Source of the DNA: Aurantimonas sp. 22II-16-19i | Lineage (GTDB): Bacteria > Pseudomonadota > Alphaproteobacteria > Rhizobiales > Rhizobiaceae | Direction of reading: 5' to 3' | Length of the DNA: 64,000 nt | NCBI RefSeq assembly: GCF_002088275.1 | Contig: NZ_AQQS01000025.1 | Span: 21,498-85,497, forward strand | Shown: positions 54,814-63,727 of the stretch, piece after piece | How positions within the stretch are numbered: the stretch's first letter is position 1 | How the letters are laid out: each line of letters opens with the position of its first letter | Position numbers and translations under genes: made by a program | Notes under the pieces: model-generated | Seen by the model: the letters and a program-made list of their open reading frames with translations, nothing else | What the model was told of the DNA's origin: nothing | Database searches by the model: none

Positions 54814-55548
54814 TCACTCCAGGTCCTTGCCAAGGCTATCGTTGCCGGCGGCATCGGTCAGCCGTCCGAGGATCTGCAGATAGGCCACCAGCCCATCCAT
54901 CTCGGTCAGGCGACCGGGCGTGCCGTCGAAGGCGCGGACGGTCGTCGCCTCGCCATAGCGCGCCGTCAGCTCCTTCACCCGTCCGGTGTCGGGTCTGGCC
55001 TGCGCATAGGCGTCCTTGGCGGCGTTGCGGATCATGTCCGGCGTATAGGGAACGCCAACGGCGCGTTGGGCCGCCAGTTGGTCGGAGAGGTCGTCGACGC
55101 GCAGATCATTCTCCATCAGCCAGCCATAGGCGGGCATGATCGAAACGGGTACGACGTCGCGGGGATCGAGGAGATGGCGGACGTGCCACTCATCGGAATA
55201 CTTGCCGCCGAGGCGGGCGATGTCCGGGCCCGTGCGCTTCGAACCCCACAGCATCGGATGATCGTATTTCGACTCCACGGCCAGGCTGTAATGGCCGTAC
55301 CGCTCCACCTCGTCGCGCAAGGTGCGGATCATCTGCGAATGGCAGGCATAGCAGCCCTCGCGCATGTAGATGTTGCGGCCGGCAAGCTCCAGCGGCGTAT
55401 AGACCCGCATGTCGGGTGCCGCCTCGACGGTCTGGTCGATCGTAAAGAGCGGCGCGATCTCCACGAGGCCGCCGATGCTGGCGGCCGCGATGATGGCGAG
55501 CGTCATGCCGATGGCCCGTCGTTCCAGCCTGTAATGAAGTTTGAACAT
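54814..55548 (-). CDS. ccoO: cbb3-type cytochrome c oxidase monoheme subunit CcoO (FixO)
   Basis: Membrane-anchored monoheme cytochrome c, 244 residues. An N-terminal helix (about 12-33) is followed by LFTIDQTVEAAPDMRVYTPLELAGR and heme site CYACHSQM (about residue 65), with VESKYDHPMLWGSKRTGPDIARLGG and SIMPAYGWL (axial methionine) downstream. These are standard CcoO features. It begins three bases after ccoN. Confidence 0.97.
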   Translation of the reverse strand: MFKLHYRLERRAIGMTLAIIAAASIGGLVEIAPLFTIDQTVEAAPDMRVYTPLELAGRNIYMREGCYACHSQMIRTLRDEVERYGHYSLAVESKYDHPMLWGSKRTGPDIARLGGKYSDEWHVRHLLDPRDVVPVSIMPAYGWLMENDLRVDDLSDQLAAQRAVGVPYTPDMIRNAAKDAYAQARPDTGRVKELTARYGEATTVRAFDGTPGRLTEMDGLVAYLQILGRLTDAAGNDSLGKDLE

Positions 55549-55551
55549 GCT

Positions 55552-57213
55552 CTACTCCACCGGCTGTATGGCCGCATCGCCCAGCGCGCCGCGGAGCGGC
55601 TTCATCGAAGCGGCTTCCGGCGCCGGTGCGGCAAAGCGGATCGTGAGATAAAGGTTGAGACAGCCCGCCAGCGCACCGAGCAGGAACAGCAGCCCACCGA
55701 CGGCGCGGGCGATGTAGTAGGGCCGCATGGCCACGACGGAATCGAGGAAGGTGTAGGCCAGATTGCCGTTTTCGGTATAGGTGCGCCACATCAGCCCCTG
55801 GATGATGCCGGCATTCCAGAGGGCGAAGACGTAGACCGCCGTCCCCGCGAGCGCGAGCCAGAAGTGCAGTTCCACGAGGGCAGAGGAGTACATGCGCTCG
55901 CGCTTCCACAGCCAGGGGATCGAGGCATAGAGTGACCCGAAGGTGATCATGGCCACCCAGCCGAGCGCGCCGGCATGCACATGGCCGACCGTCCAGTCCG
56001 TGTAGTGGGAGAGCGCATTGACGGAGCGGATCGCCATGAACGAGCCCTCGAAGGTGGTGAGCCCGTAGAACACGGCGGCGATCATCATGAAGCGCAGCGT
56101 CGCATCGTCCCGGACCTTGTGCCAGGCGCCGTTCAACGTCAGCAGCGCATTGGCTGCCGAGCTCCAGGAGGGGACCAGAAGAACGAGCGAGAAGGTCATG
56201 CCCAGCGTCTGCACCCACTGCGGCAGTGCCGTGTGATGCAGGTGGTGCGACCCCACCCACATATACATGAAGGTGATACCCCAGAAGCTGATGATCGACA
56301 GGCGGTAAGAGAAGATCGGCCGCCCGGCGCGGATCGGCAGGTAATAATACAGCATGCCGAGAAAGCCTGACGTGAGGAAGAAGGCCACGGCATTGTGACC
56401 GTACCACCATTCCGTCAGGGCATCCTGCACGCCGGAAAACAGCGAATGGCTCTTGGCGCTGAGGAAGGAGACCGGCACGGCGAGATTGTTGACGATGTGC
56501 AGCATCGCCACCACCAGAATGAAGGCCATGTAATACCAGTTGGCCACATAGATGTGGGGCTCCTCGCGACGCGCCAACGTGCGCAGATAGAGCACGAAAT
56601 AGACGGTCCAGACGATCACCAGCCACAGATCGGCATACCATTCCGGCTCGGCATATTCCTTGGACTGGGTGATGCCGAGCATGTAGCCGGTGACGGCCAG
56701 CAGGCAGAAGAGGTTGTAGCCGATCAGCACGAACCAGGGGCTCAACTGGTCCGGCAGGCGCACGCGGCAGGTGCGCTGCATGACGTAGAACGAGGTGGCG
56801 ATCAGCCCGTTGCCGCCGAAGCCGAAGATGACGCCCGTGGTGTGGACGGGCCGAAGGCGCCCGAAGCTCGACCAGGCGCCGTCTGTCGTCCAGGTCGGCT
56901 CGACCATCAGCCAGGCCACCCAGTCGCCGACGAACATGGCGAAGGCTGCCCAGACGAAGGTCAGAATGACGCCGACCTTGGTCGGATCATCATAATAGGT
57001 GCTGAAACGCTCGGCGGACGGCTCGGGGTCATCAAGACGCGCCATGATGGGGAATGCGAGGGCGAGCGCCAGCGCCATGACGAGAGCGCCATGCACGGCT
57101 ATCGGATCGCCGTGTCCGGCCGCTGCAAAGAACAGCCCGACGAGCGCCATCACGAGCAGGATGAGCAACGCGCCCTGGCGCTCGCCGGTTGTCAAGGTCG
57201 AGATCACCTGCAT
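55552..57213 (-). CDS. ccoN: cbb3-type cytochrome c oxidase catalytic subunit CcoN (FixN)
   Basis: Catalytic heme-copper subunit reducing oxygen to water, high oxygen affinity type, 553 residues from ATG 57213 (GGAAAG ribosome site); an upstream in-frame codon at 57255 is less likely. Copper ligands lie in WWYGHNAVAFF and VGSHHLHHTALP, and the heme ligands in VGHVHAGALGW. The operon runs leftward through ccoO, ccoQ and ccoP. No FNR/FixK box (TTGAT-N4-ATCAA) is visible in the 260 bases upstream, so oxygen control is not evident from sequence. Confidence 0.97.
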   Translation of the reverse strand: MQVISTLTTGERQGALLILLVMALVGLFFAAAGHGDPIAVHGALVMALALALAFPIMARLDDPEPSAERFSTYYDDPTKVGVILTFVWAAFAMFVGDWVAWLMVEPTWTTDGAWSSFGRLRPVHTTGVIFGFGGNGLIATSFYVMQRTCRVRLPDQLSPWFVLIGYNLFCLLAVTGYMLGITQSKEYAEPEWYADLWLVIVWTVYFVLYLRTLARREEPHIYVANWYYMAFILVVAMLHIVNNLAVPVSFLSAKSHSLFSGVQDALTEWWYGHNAVAFFLTSGFLGMLYYYLPIRAGRPIFSYRLSIISFWGITFMYMWVGSHHLHHTALPQWVQTLGMTFSLVLLVPSWSSAANALLTLNGAWHKVRDDATLRFMMIAAVFYGLTTFEGSFMAIRSVNALSHYTDWTVGHVHAGALGWVAMITFGSLYASIPWLWKRERMYSSALVELHFWLALAGTAVYVFALWNAGIIQGLMWRTYTENGNLAYTFLDSVVAMRPYYIARAVGGLLFLLGALAGCLNLYLTIRFAAPAPEAASMKPLRGALGDAAIQPVE

Positions 57214-57475
57214 GTCTTTCCGGTTGGCTGCACAGGTTGCCCGTCGCAGAAACACCGGCCTGCCGGGGACTGGTCCTGCTCCCGGCGCAACGGTCGCCCG
57301 TCTCGTCCCAAGGACGAGGCGAAGCCGAAGGTCCGGGCCAAGGCCGGCACAAGGCTGAGGATGCGAGGGCAGGCAGGTGCTTTGCGGGGGTGGACAGGCG
57401 CTCTCTTACGGGCGCCGCCATGCAGCCGGAAGTGATACGAGGTTCAGCTCACGGTTAGCTGACGCGTCACGCGGC

Positions 57476-59242
57476 TCACGCCGTCAGGGCACTCGGCGCG
57501 CTCAAGTCGCCCACCAGGACCCGAAACCGCTCGTGATGGCGGATCTGGTCGAAGCGCTTGTCCATTCGGACCCAGACGGTCGACAGTTCTCGGTGCTGAT
57601 AGGCGAGATCGAGATAGCGGATGCTCGAATCGACGTCGCCGACGGAGCAAGCGAGAGTGGCGTGGGCAAAACGGCTGGCCTTCATGTTGCCAGCCTCCAG
57701 AAGCGCGAGGGCCCGCCTGGGCGCGCCCAGCCACGCTTCCAGCTCTGCCCTGGCAAACACGAGCAGCGGATGCGTCATCATCATGTTGCCGAGCGGCTGC
57801 AGAGCCCGGTGGGCGAATTCCGGATTGCCGGCGAAGTGGGCGCCGAGAGCCATGTAGAACAAGGCTTCCATGGGCGCGTTGCGCAGAGCGACGGCGGCGG
57901 CGGCCTCCGAGAGTTTGGGGAAATCTCGTGCGTGGAAGCGGCTCAACGCCTCCGCAATGTCCTGTTGCTGCGAGAAGGGCTCGATCCGTCTTGCCTCGGC
58001 GAACAGCCGCTCGGATTCATCCTCCCGGCCACGCGCCGCAAGGTAGGTTCCGAAAACCCGCGCGGTTCGGGCATGGTAGCCGTAGTTCATCGCGGTGTTG
58101 AAACTGGCCTCGGCTGCCGCCCAGTCCCGCTCCAGCCAGGCCTGGACCACCCCCAGAGAAGTCAGGGCTTCGGCGGATTGGGGATCGATTTCGAGCGCTT
58201 TTCCGACCGCTGGACGCGCAAAGGATCGAGCCGTGGCCACATCGACCATTCCGATCCGGAACATGTCGCAATAGCAATCCGCAATGCCGGAATGGCCCCG
58301 CGCATAATCGGCCGCATCTTCAGCGATCGTCGAGAAGATGGCGAGGGATTGCCGCAGACTCTCCGGCACCTGTCGATCGAGCAGCTGGCGCGCCTTGTAT
58401 AACTGACCATGTGCCTGAACCGCAGCGGGCCGTGGCTTCACCTGGCGCGCACGCAATCTGGATGTGTCGAACCTGTGACGGCTGACAACCGTGGTGGCAA
58501 TTCGTTCCGGCAGGTCCGCATGTTGAAGGACGGAGCCTTCGAAACGATCGGAGGTGACGACCACGCCGCGGGGATCGGAGACTTCGATCGTCACGCGGAT
58601 GATGTCCGCGTGTTCGCGCACCGTGCCCTGGATCACCGCGTCGACCCCGAGTTCCGCAGCCAGATCTCGTATCGACGGCTGCTTGTCCTTGTAGGCGAAG
58701 GTCGTCGCGCGCGACAGAATGCTCATCCCGGGTTCGGAACCGAACGAGAAGATCAGCTCGTCCGTGATGATATCGGCGAATTCCTGAGTGGCCGCGTCGC
58801 CGGACACCGGACGGAAGGGCAGTACGGCGATCACCGCGCCGGGCCCGATCTGGAAGATGTCCTGGCCTGGTGGCTGATGCAGGGGTGAAGCATCGCGCGC
58901 GCCGGAATTCAGGACGAAAGCCGGCACATAGGTTCCCGTCGGTATCATGATCCTGATCGGGTCCGATTGCCCATAGAGGCGGCTGTGTTCCTCCAGCTTC
59001 TTGCGCAACCGTCTCGCCTCCACGCGGACGGTCGAATCGATGCGTGGATCATAAGGGGGCTCACGCTCATAAACGGCATTGCCGATCACCGCCTCCTTCA
59101 GATCCGCTGCCCGTCCGTTGAGTGTTTCTTCCACCATGTAACTGAGCAGTTCGATCAGTCGCTCCGAACCTGAAAACGCCGGGCTTCTGCGCAGCAGGTT
59201 CATCTGCTCCCGTATGGCCGAAGCTGGCAGGTCGGTCTTCAT
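57476..59242 (-). CDS. TolB-like/TPR protein with N-terminal helical (putative DNA-binding) domain
   Basis: Cytoplasmic-looking protein of 588 residues from ATG 59242; an ATG at 59299 is open too, but its first 19 codons have A/T-rich third positions unlike the rest. An N-terminal domain (about 10-100: SGSERLIELLSYMVEETLNG, VRVEARRLRKKLEEHSRLYG) is common in cyclase-like and CadC-like regulators. Then comes a TolB/FlgO-like domain (AVLPFRPVSGDAATQEFADIITDEL...) and tetratricopeptide repeats from about 290 to 560 (DPQSAEALTSLGVVQAWLERDW). No cyclase catalytic domain is present. It is divergent from the HlyD/ABC-2 operon and may regulate it. Confidence 0.8.
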   Translation of the reverse strand: MKTDLPASAIREQMNLLRRSPAFSGSERLIELLSYMVEETLNGRAADLKEAVIGNAVYEREPPYDPRIDSTVRVEARRLRKKLEEHSRLYGQSDPIRIMIPTGTYVPAFVLNSGARDASPLHQPPGQDIFQIGPGAVIAVLPFRPVSGDAATQEFADIITDELIFSFGSEPGMSILSRATTFAYKDKQPSIRDLAAELGVDAVIQGTVREHADIIRVTIEVSDPRGVVVTSDRFEGSVLQHADLPERIATTVVSRHRFDTSRLRARQVKPRPAAVQAHGQLYKARQLLDRQVPESLRQSLAIFSTIAEDAADYARGHSGIADCYCDMFRIGMVDVATARSFARPAVGKALEIDPQSAEALTSLGVVQAWLERDWAAAEASFNTAMNYGYHARTARVFGTYLAARGREDESERLFAEARRIEPFSQQQDIAEALSRFHARDFPKLSEAAAAVALRNAPMEALFYMALGAHFAGNPEFAHRALQPLGNMMMTHPLLVFARAELEAWLGAPRRALALLEAGNMKASRFAHATLACSVGDVDSSIRYLDLAYQHRELSTVWVRMDKRFDQIRHHERFRVLVGDLSAPSALTA

Positions 59243-59710
59243 GAAATACTCGTTCGAACAAAGGTTTAGATGCGGCGCCCGCGGATCATTCGCTGTCATC
59301 GGCAGAACTGCTGAGGGGACTCGATCCCCAAGCTCGCTTCCCTCGAACGATGTGAGCCCGGTGCACTCACGTAAGGCTCACTTCCGTTACTGCACTTGGA
59401 TATCATTTTTGCGCCAACTTCAACATCAGCAGGCGGCGTGGCAACGAGGTGCGCGGACGCGGCAAGAACCTCTCCTGGATGCGGTGACGGCCGAAGCGGA
59501 TGACGTTCGTCACTCTTCGGTGGATGCGCACCCAGACATTGCATCGGGCCGGCGACCATTGGATCAGGGCAGCGACGTTCTTGCGGGCAATCGGCCGCTC
59601 GGCGCGGCGGTTGTCGCGCACGTCCACCGGATGGGATCGTCCGGCCGCCAATCTGCTGGCGCTTGCCCCGAGCACACACGGTCATTCGCGCTTTCTTTGA
59701 AAGGTTCTTG
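59243..59710. promoter_or_regulatory. Divergent spacer between TPR regulator-type gene and HlyD/ABC-2 operon
   Basis: About 470 bases with no supported gene. An AT-rich run near 59395-59415 (ATATCATTTTTGCG) may hold promoter elements for either direction. Frames crossing this region have poor composition and no ribosome sites. Confidence 0.4.
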
Positions 59711-60694
59711 ATGATGACGAGTAAACTCGGCGCGGTACTCGGCGTCGCAAGCATCGCAGGTCTTGCCGGGCTGTTGTGGTTCGCCACCCGCCCCCCGGAT
59801 CTGATCGTGCAGGGAGAGGTCTCCGCGGATCGCGTCGACGTCAGCCCACGCGTCTCCGGTCGTGTCGCCAAACTGAATGCGGATGTCGGCGATACGATGA
59901 AGCAGGGAGCCGTGATCGCCCAGCTGGAAAGCCCGCAACTGGTTGCGGCCATGCTGGCGACGCAAGCGGCGCTAGCCGTGGCGAAGGCGGATCTGGATCG
60001 TGTGACCAGCACGCGTCCCGAGGTGATCGAAGCGCACGAGGCCGAAGTGCGCGCCGCCGATGCGGACGTCGTGCTCTACCTCTCCGACAAGGATCGCCAG
60101 ACCAAGCTGGTGGAAACCAACGCTGCTTCACAGGCGCGGCTCGAGCAGTCCAGCCGCAATCTTGAGTCGGCGCTGCGGGCCCGCGAGGCGGCACAAGCCA
60201 ATCTCGATCTGGCGATTGCCGGTGCCAGCAAGGAAGAGCGGGCGCTGGCACGGACGAAGGTCGAGCAGGCCGAAGCCACGCTGAACCAGCAACAGACAGA
60301 CGTCAAAGAACTGACCATCTTTGCACCCATCGAAGGACAAGTGACCACGCGGGTGGCTGAACGGGGCGAGAACTTCAGTGCCGGTGCGCCTATTTACTCG
60401 ATCGTCGACATCGCCCATCCCTGGTTAACCTTCAACCTGCGCGAAGATCTGCTGAAGGGTCTGAAGGTTGGTGACAGCCTGTCCGTCATGGTGCCGGCAC
60501 TCGAGAATGCGAGGGTGAACGCAAGGGTGACCGTGATCAACGCCCAGGGGCAGTACGCGACTTGGCGGGCGACCCGCGCCACCGGTGATTTCGACCTGAG
60601 GACCTTCGAGGTGCGCGCCCAGCCGGTGGAGCCGGTGGAGGGATTGCGGCCCGGTATGAGCGCCATCCTCACCTGGCCTCGACCGGAGCGATGA
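59711..60694 (+). CDS. HlyD family periplasmic adaptor
   Basis: Membrane-fusion adaptor of the YbhG/EmrA-like kind, 327 residues. One N-terminal helix (LGAVLGVASIAGLAGLLWFA) anchors it; DLIVQGEVSADRVDVSPRVSGRVAKL is the lipoyl domain and residues about 75-200 form an alanine- and glutamate-rich coiled-coil hairpin. Then EGQVTTRVAERGENFSAGAPI starts the second lipoyl half. ATGs at 59711 and 59714 are both possible starts. The first ABC-2 permease gene follows after one base, so they form an export system. Confidence 0.92.
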   Translation: MMTSKLGAVLGVASIAGLAGLLWFATRPPDLIVQGEVSADRVDVSPRVSGRVAKLNADVGDTMKQGAVIAQLESPQLVAAMLATQAALAVAKADLDRVTSTRPEVIEAHEAEVRAADADVVLYLSDKDRQTKLVETNAASQARLEQSSRNLESALRAREAAQANLDLAIAGASKEERALARTKVEQAEATLNQQQTDVKELTIFAPIEGQVTTRVAERGENFSAGAPIYSIVDIAHPWLTFNLREDLLKGLKVGDSLSVMVPALENARVNARVTVINAQGQYATWRATRATGDFDLRTFEVRAQPVEPVEGLRPGMSAILTWPRPER

Positions 60695-60695
60695 C

Positions 60696-61901
60696 ATGCG
60701 CGGAAAGGGCAGCCTGCGCCCCGGTCTTCGGCTCGTCTTCGTGCGGGAACTCGGACAGTTCCGCAAGTATCCCGTCCTGCTCGCCCTGACGGTCGTGCTA
60801 CCGCTCTTCCTGATGGGCATCCTGTCTGCCGTGTTCAGCCAGGGCCTTGCGACCCGGCTTCCGATCGCAGTTCTCAATCTGGATGGCGGTGATCTCTCCC
60901 GCACGATCATCCGCACCATCGAGGCGACACCGGACACGGCGGTGACCCGGACTGTCAGCGACCTTGCCGAGGGGCGACGCCTCATTCTGTCCGGCCGGGT
61001 GCATGGTCTGCTGATGATCCCCGACGATCTCGAGCGTGACGTCTTTGCCGGTCGTCGTCCCGAAGTGGTGTTCTTCTACAACACCCAGACCATGACTCCC
61101 GGGCTCCTGACCTTGCGCGGCGTCAATGCTGCCCTTGCCGGCGTGGAAGGCGGCATCCGGCTGTCTCTGCGGACAGAGCGCGGCCAACCCGTCGACGTCG
61201 CGCAAGCCTCGCTGTCTCCCATCCCCGTCCAGATCAATCCCTTGTTCAACCCGACGCTCAACTACAGCCATTTCCTGCTGGCGGCGCTTCTGCCAGCCGT
61301 ACTGCAGATCATTGTCGCCACATCGACCGCCTATGCCGTGGGGCGCGATGTGGAAACCCGCCATCGCCTGCGCGTGCTGCGTCGGCTGGGCGGCGGTCTG
61401 TGGCCGGCGGTGTTCGGCAAGCTGTTGCCTTATACGCTGGTATTCCTGTTTGTCCTGGGCATCGCGGACCTCGTTCTCTTCCTGTGGTTCAAGATGCCGC
61501 TCAGAGGCGACCGGATGCTGCTGTTGCTTGCAGGCACGCTCTTCATTCTGGCAAACCAGCTTTTCGGCGCCCTTCTGGCCGTCGTGCTTCGCTCGACGGC
61601 CACCGCGATCAGCATCGCCTCGCTGGTCACGGCGCCGGCCTTCGGTTTCATGGGGATCGGATTTCCCAGATTCGGCATGACGCCCTTTGCCTTCTACTGG
61701 GGCGAGGCACTGCCGGGCACCTGGTATCTGACGGCGCGAATCGACCAGACGTTGCGCGGCACGCCGGCGGATCTGTCGCTGCGGCCGCTGGCGGTATTGC
61801 TGTTCATGGTCGTCCTTCTTGCCACATTGACGGCCGTCTGCCTGCAACGCCCCGGCGCCAAACGGCAAACGGCGGACCGTGCCCTGGAGGCTGCATCGTG
61901 A
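60696..61901 (+). CDS. ABC-2 type transporter permease (first)
   Basis: Inner-membrane permease of the ABC2_membrane_3 (YbhS/YhhJ-like) type, 401 residues. One N-terminal helix (YPVLLALTVVLPLFLMGIL) precedes a large extracytoplasmic domain of about 150 residues (LPIAVLNLDGGDLSRTIIRTIE), then five or six C-terminal helices ending in FMVVLLATLTAVCLQRPG. It overlaps the second permease by four bases (GTGA). No ATPase gene is next to it. Confidence 0.9.
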   Translation: MRGKGSLRPGLRLVFVRELGQFRKYPVLLALTVVLPLFLMGILSAVFSQGLATRLPIAVLNLDGGDLSRTIIRTIEATPDTAVTRTVSDLAEGRRLILSGRVHGLLMIPDDLERDVFAGRRPEVVFFYNTQTMTPGLLTLRGVNAALAGVEGGIRLSLRTERGQPVDVAQASLSPIPVQINPLFNPTLNYSHFLLAALLPAVLQIIVATSTAYAVGRDVETRHRLRVLRRLGGGLWPAVFGKLLPYTLVFLFVLGIADLVLFLWFKMPLRGDRMLLLLAGTLFILANQLFGALLAVVLRSTATAISIASLVTAPAFGFMGIGFPRFGMTPFAFYWGEALPGTWYLTARIDQTLRGTPADLSLRPLAVLLFMVVLLATLTAVCLQRPGAKRQTADRALEAAS

Positions 61902-63049
61902 GCGGCGTCCTGTTCATCTGCCAGATGGAGTTGCGGCGGATCCTGACGCTGCGACCGGTCTTTTCGGTGATGATCCTCGCCATCGTCATCTATGCCGCCT
62001 TCTATCCGCAGCCCTACCGCACCGAAGCCCTTCGGAACGTACCGATCGCGCTCGTCGATCTTGATGGTAGTGACAGTAGCCGCACCTTCGCCCGCAGGCT
62101 CGACGCCTCCGCCGATGTGGCGATCGTCGCGGCCCTGCCCGATGTCGCGACGGCGCAGCGCGAGGTCTTTGCGCGAAGTCTCCATGGCATTCTGGTCATC
62201 CCGACATTCTTCGAGCGCGACCTTCTGCATGGTCGGCCAGCACCTCTCGCTCTCTATGCCGATGCCAGCTACTTCCTGCTCTACAGCCGCATTTCGGGTG
62301 CCGTTACGGCCCTTGCCCGGACCATGGGCGCGGAAGTCGAGGCGAAGCGCCTTGTCGCTGCCCATGTCGATCCGGATCTGGCCGCAGCAGCGACGGACCC
62401 GATGCCGCTCACCGCGATCCCCCTCTTCAATCCGCAGAGCGGATATGCGACCTATATCCTGCCGGCCGCCTTCGTGCTGTTGCTGCAGCAGACACTTCTG
62501 ATTGGCGTGAGCCTGCTCGGCACCTACCCGAGCGAATGGGAGCAGGGGGCGCGTGACAGGAAGATTGGCGCCGTCGATCGCGTCATCGGTCGTCTGTCGG
62601 CCTATCTGGTGGTCGAGGCGTTCGCCTTCGCCTTTTACCTCATCGTCCTGCCCTATCTCTACGGCATTCCGCGTCTCGGCTCCATCGGGCCGATGGCGGC
62701 CGTAGCCTTCCCCTTCTTTCTGGCCGTATGCGGTCTTGGCATGCTGATGGCCCGGTTGCTGCGCAATCCTGTCCTCGTGCAACTCGTTGCCGCGGGTCTC
62801 GGCATGCCCTTGATCTTTCTGGCGGGCTTTGCCTGGCCAGCCGAGGCCATGCCGGAGATGCTGAAGAAGGCAGCCCTCGCCATCCCCAGCACGAGCGCCA
62901 TCAACGCCCTGGTCAATCTGGGCCAGTTGGGGGCAAGCCTGCAGGACGTGGGGCCACATGTCCTCACCCTGTCGAGCCTCGCCGTCATTTATTGCGGGCT
63001 GGCGGTGCTCCTCGAACCAAGAGCAGGCACGGACCAAAGCTCGAGCTGA
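61898..63049 (+). CDS. ABC-2 type transporter permease (second)
   Basis: Second ABC-2 permease, 383 residues from GTG 61898, paralogous to the first: LRPVFSVMILAIVIYAAFYPQP, VPIALVDLDGSDSSRTFARRL in the extracytoplasmic domain, and C-terminal helices with LLRNPVLVQLVAAGLGMPLIFLAGFAWP. The two permeases are likely to form a heterodimer. The usual third partner, a YbhF-like ATPase, is neither upstream nor immediately downstream; it may be encoded elsewhere. Confidence 0.9.
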   Translation: MSGVLFICQMELRRILTLRPVFSVMILAIVIYAAFYPQPYRTEALRNVPIALVDLDGSDSSRTFARRLDASADVAIVAALPDVATAQREVFARSLHGILVIPTFFERDLLHGRPAPLALYADASYFLLYSRISGAVTALARTMGAEVEAKRLVAAHVDPDLAAAATDPMPLTAIPLFNPQSGYATYILPAAFVLLLQQTLLIGVSLLGTYPSEWEQGARDRKIGAVDRVIGRLSAYLVVEAFAFAFYLIVLPYLYGIPRLGSIGPMAAVAFPFFLAVCGLGMLMARLLRNPVLVQLVAAGLGMPLIFLAGFAWPAEAMPEMLKKAALAIPSTSAINALVNLGQLGASLQDVGPHVLTLSSLAVIYCGLAVLLEPRAGTDQSSS

Positions 63050-63349
63050 ACTGTCTGCGCTGGCTGCGTCCCGTGCAGTCCCGTTCGGGCACGCTCTCCG
63101 CTCGCCGCTCAAGGACGGGAAATCCGAGGCCGGGATGGGCGCCGTCCCGAGACCGTCACCGGTCGCCGTCGGCTTCATCGTTTCACGAAAGGCAAGGCGT
63201 GTCCCCGATCGATCTTGCAGACAATGCCATGGCCCAACTTGCGGGCATGAGCCTGCTGTTCATCGTCACGAACTGGATCCTGTTCCGAAACAGGAAGGTG
63301 CTGCTGCTGCAGGCCAAGTCGATCGTGGTCTGTTCGCGGCCTCCAGCGA

Positions 63350-63636
63350 GGGTGTTCCGCAAGGCGGCGTCCTGGCGTCATTGCGAGACGACGGGAACGC
63401 GCGGCCGGACGGTGACGCTGAAGGTGAAATACGCCGACTTCCGGCAGATCACCCGCGCCCTCTCCTCTCCCCAGCCCATCACGTCTCGGATGTGCATCGA
63501 GCGGGCGGCATTCCGGCTGCTCTGCGAGCTTCCGGCGGATCCTCGCGGCGTCCGGCTGCTCGGGGTGACATTGTCGGGACTGACGACCGAAGTTTCGATG
63601 CGAACCGAAAGGGTCCAGCTCGCGTTGCCTCTCTGA
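63350..63636 (+). pseudogene. dinB: DNA polymerase IV (DinB) C-terminal fragment
   Basis: The frame ending at TGA 63636 matches the little-finger end of Y-family polymerase IV: HCETTGTRGRTVTLKVKYAD, then DFRQITRALSSPQPITSR, GVRLLGVTLSGL and the terminal QLALPL, which resembles the beta-clamp-binding tail. All N-terminal palm, thumb and catalytic regions are missing; upstream of about 63350 the frame no longer looks like DinB. The fragment cannot polymerise DNA and is probably debris of a rearrangement. Confidence 0.75.
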
Positions 63637-63727
63637 TGCAAGGGCGACGCTACCCGGCACGGGGACGACCCTGCCTTGCATGACCCGCAGGCCGTCACTG
63701 AGACGGCCAAGCAACCGAGAGGGCGCG

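Noticed and set aside
57214..57475. FNR/FixK box (TTGAT-N4-ATCAA) expected upstream of ccoN.
   Set aside because: No match to either half-site at sensible spacing was found.
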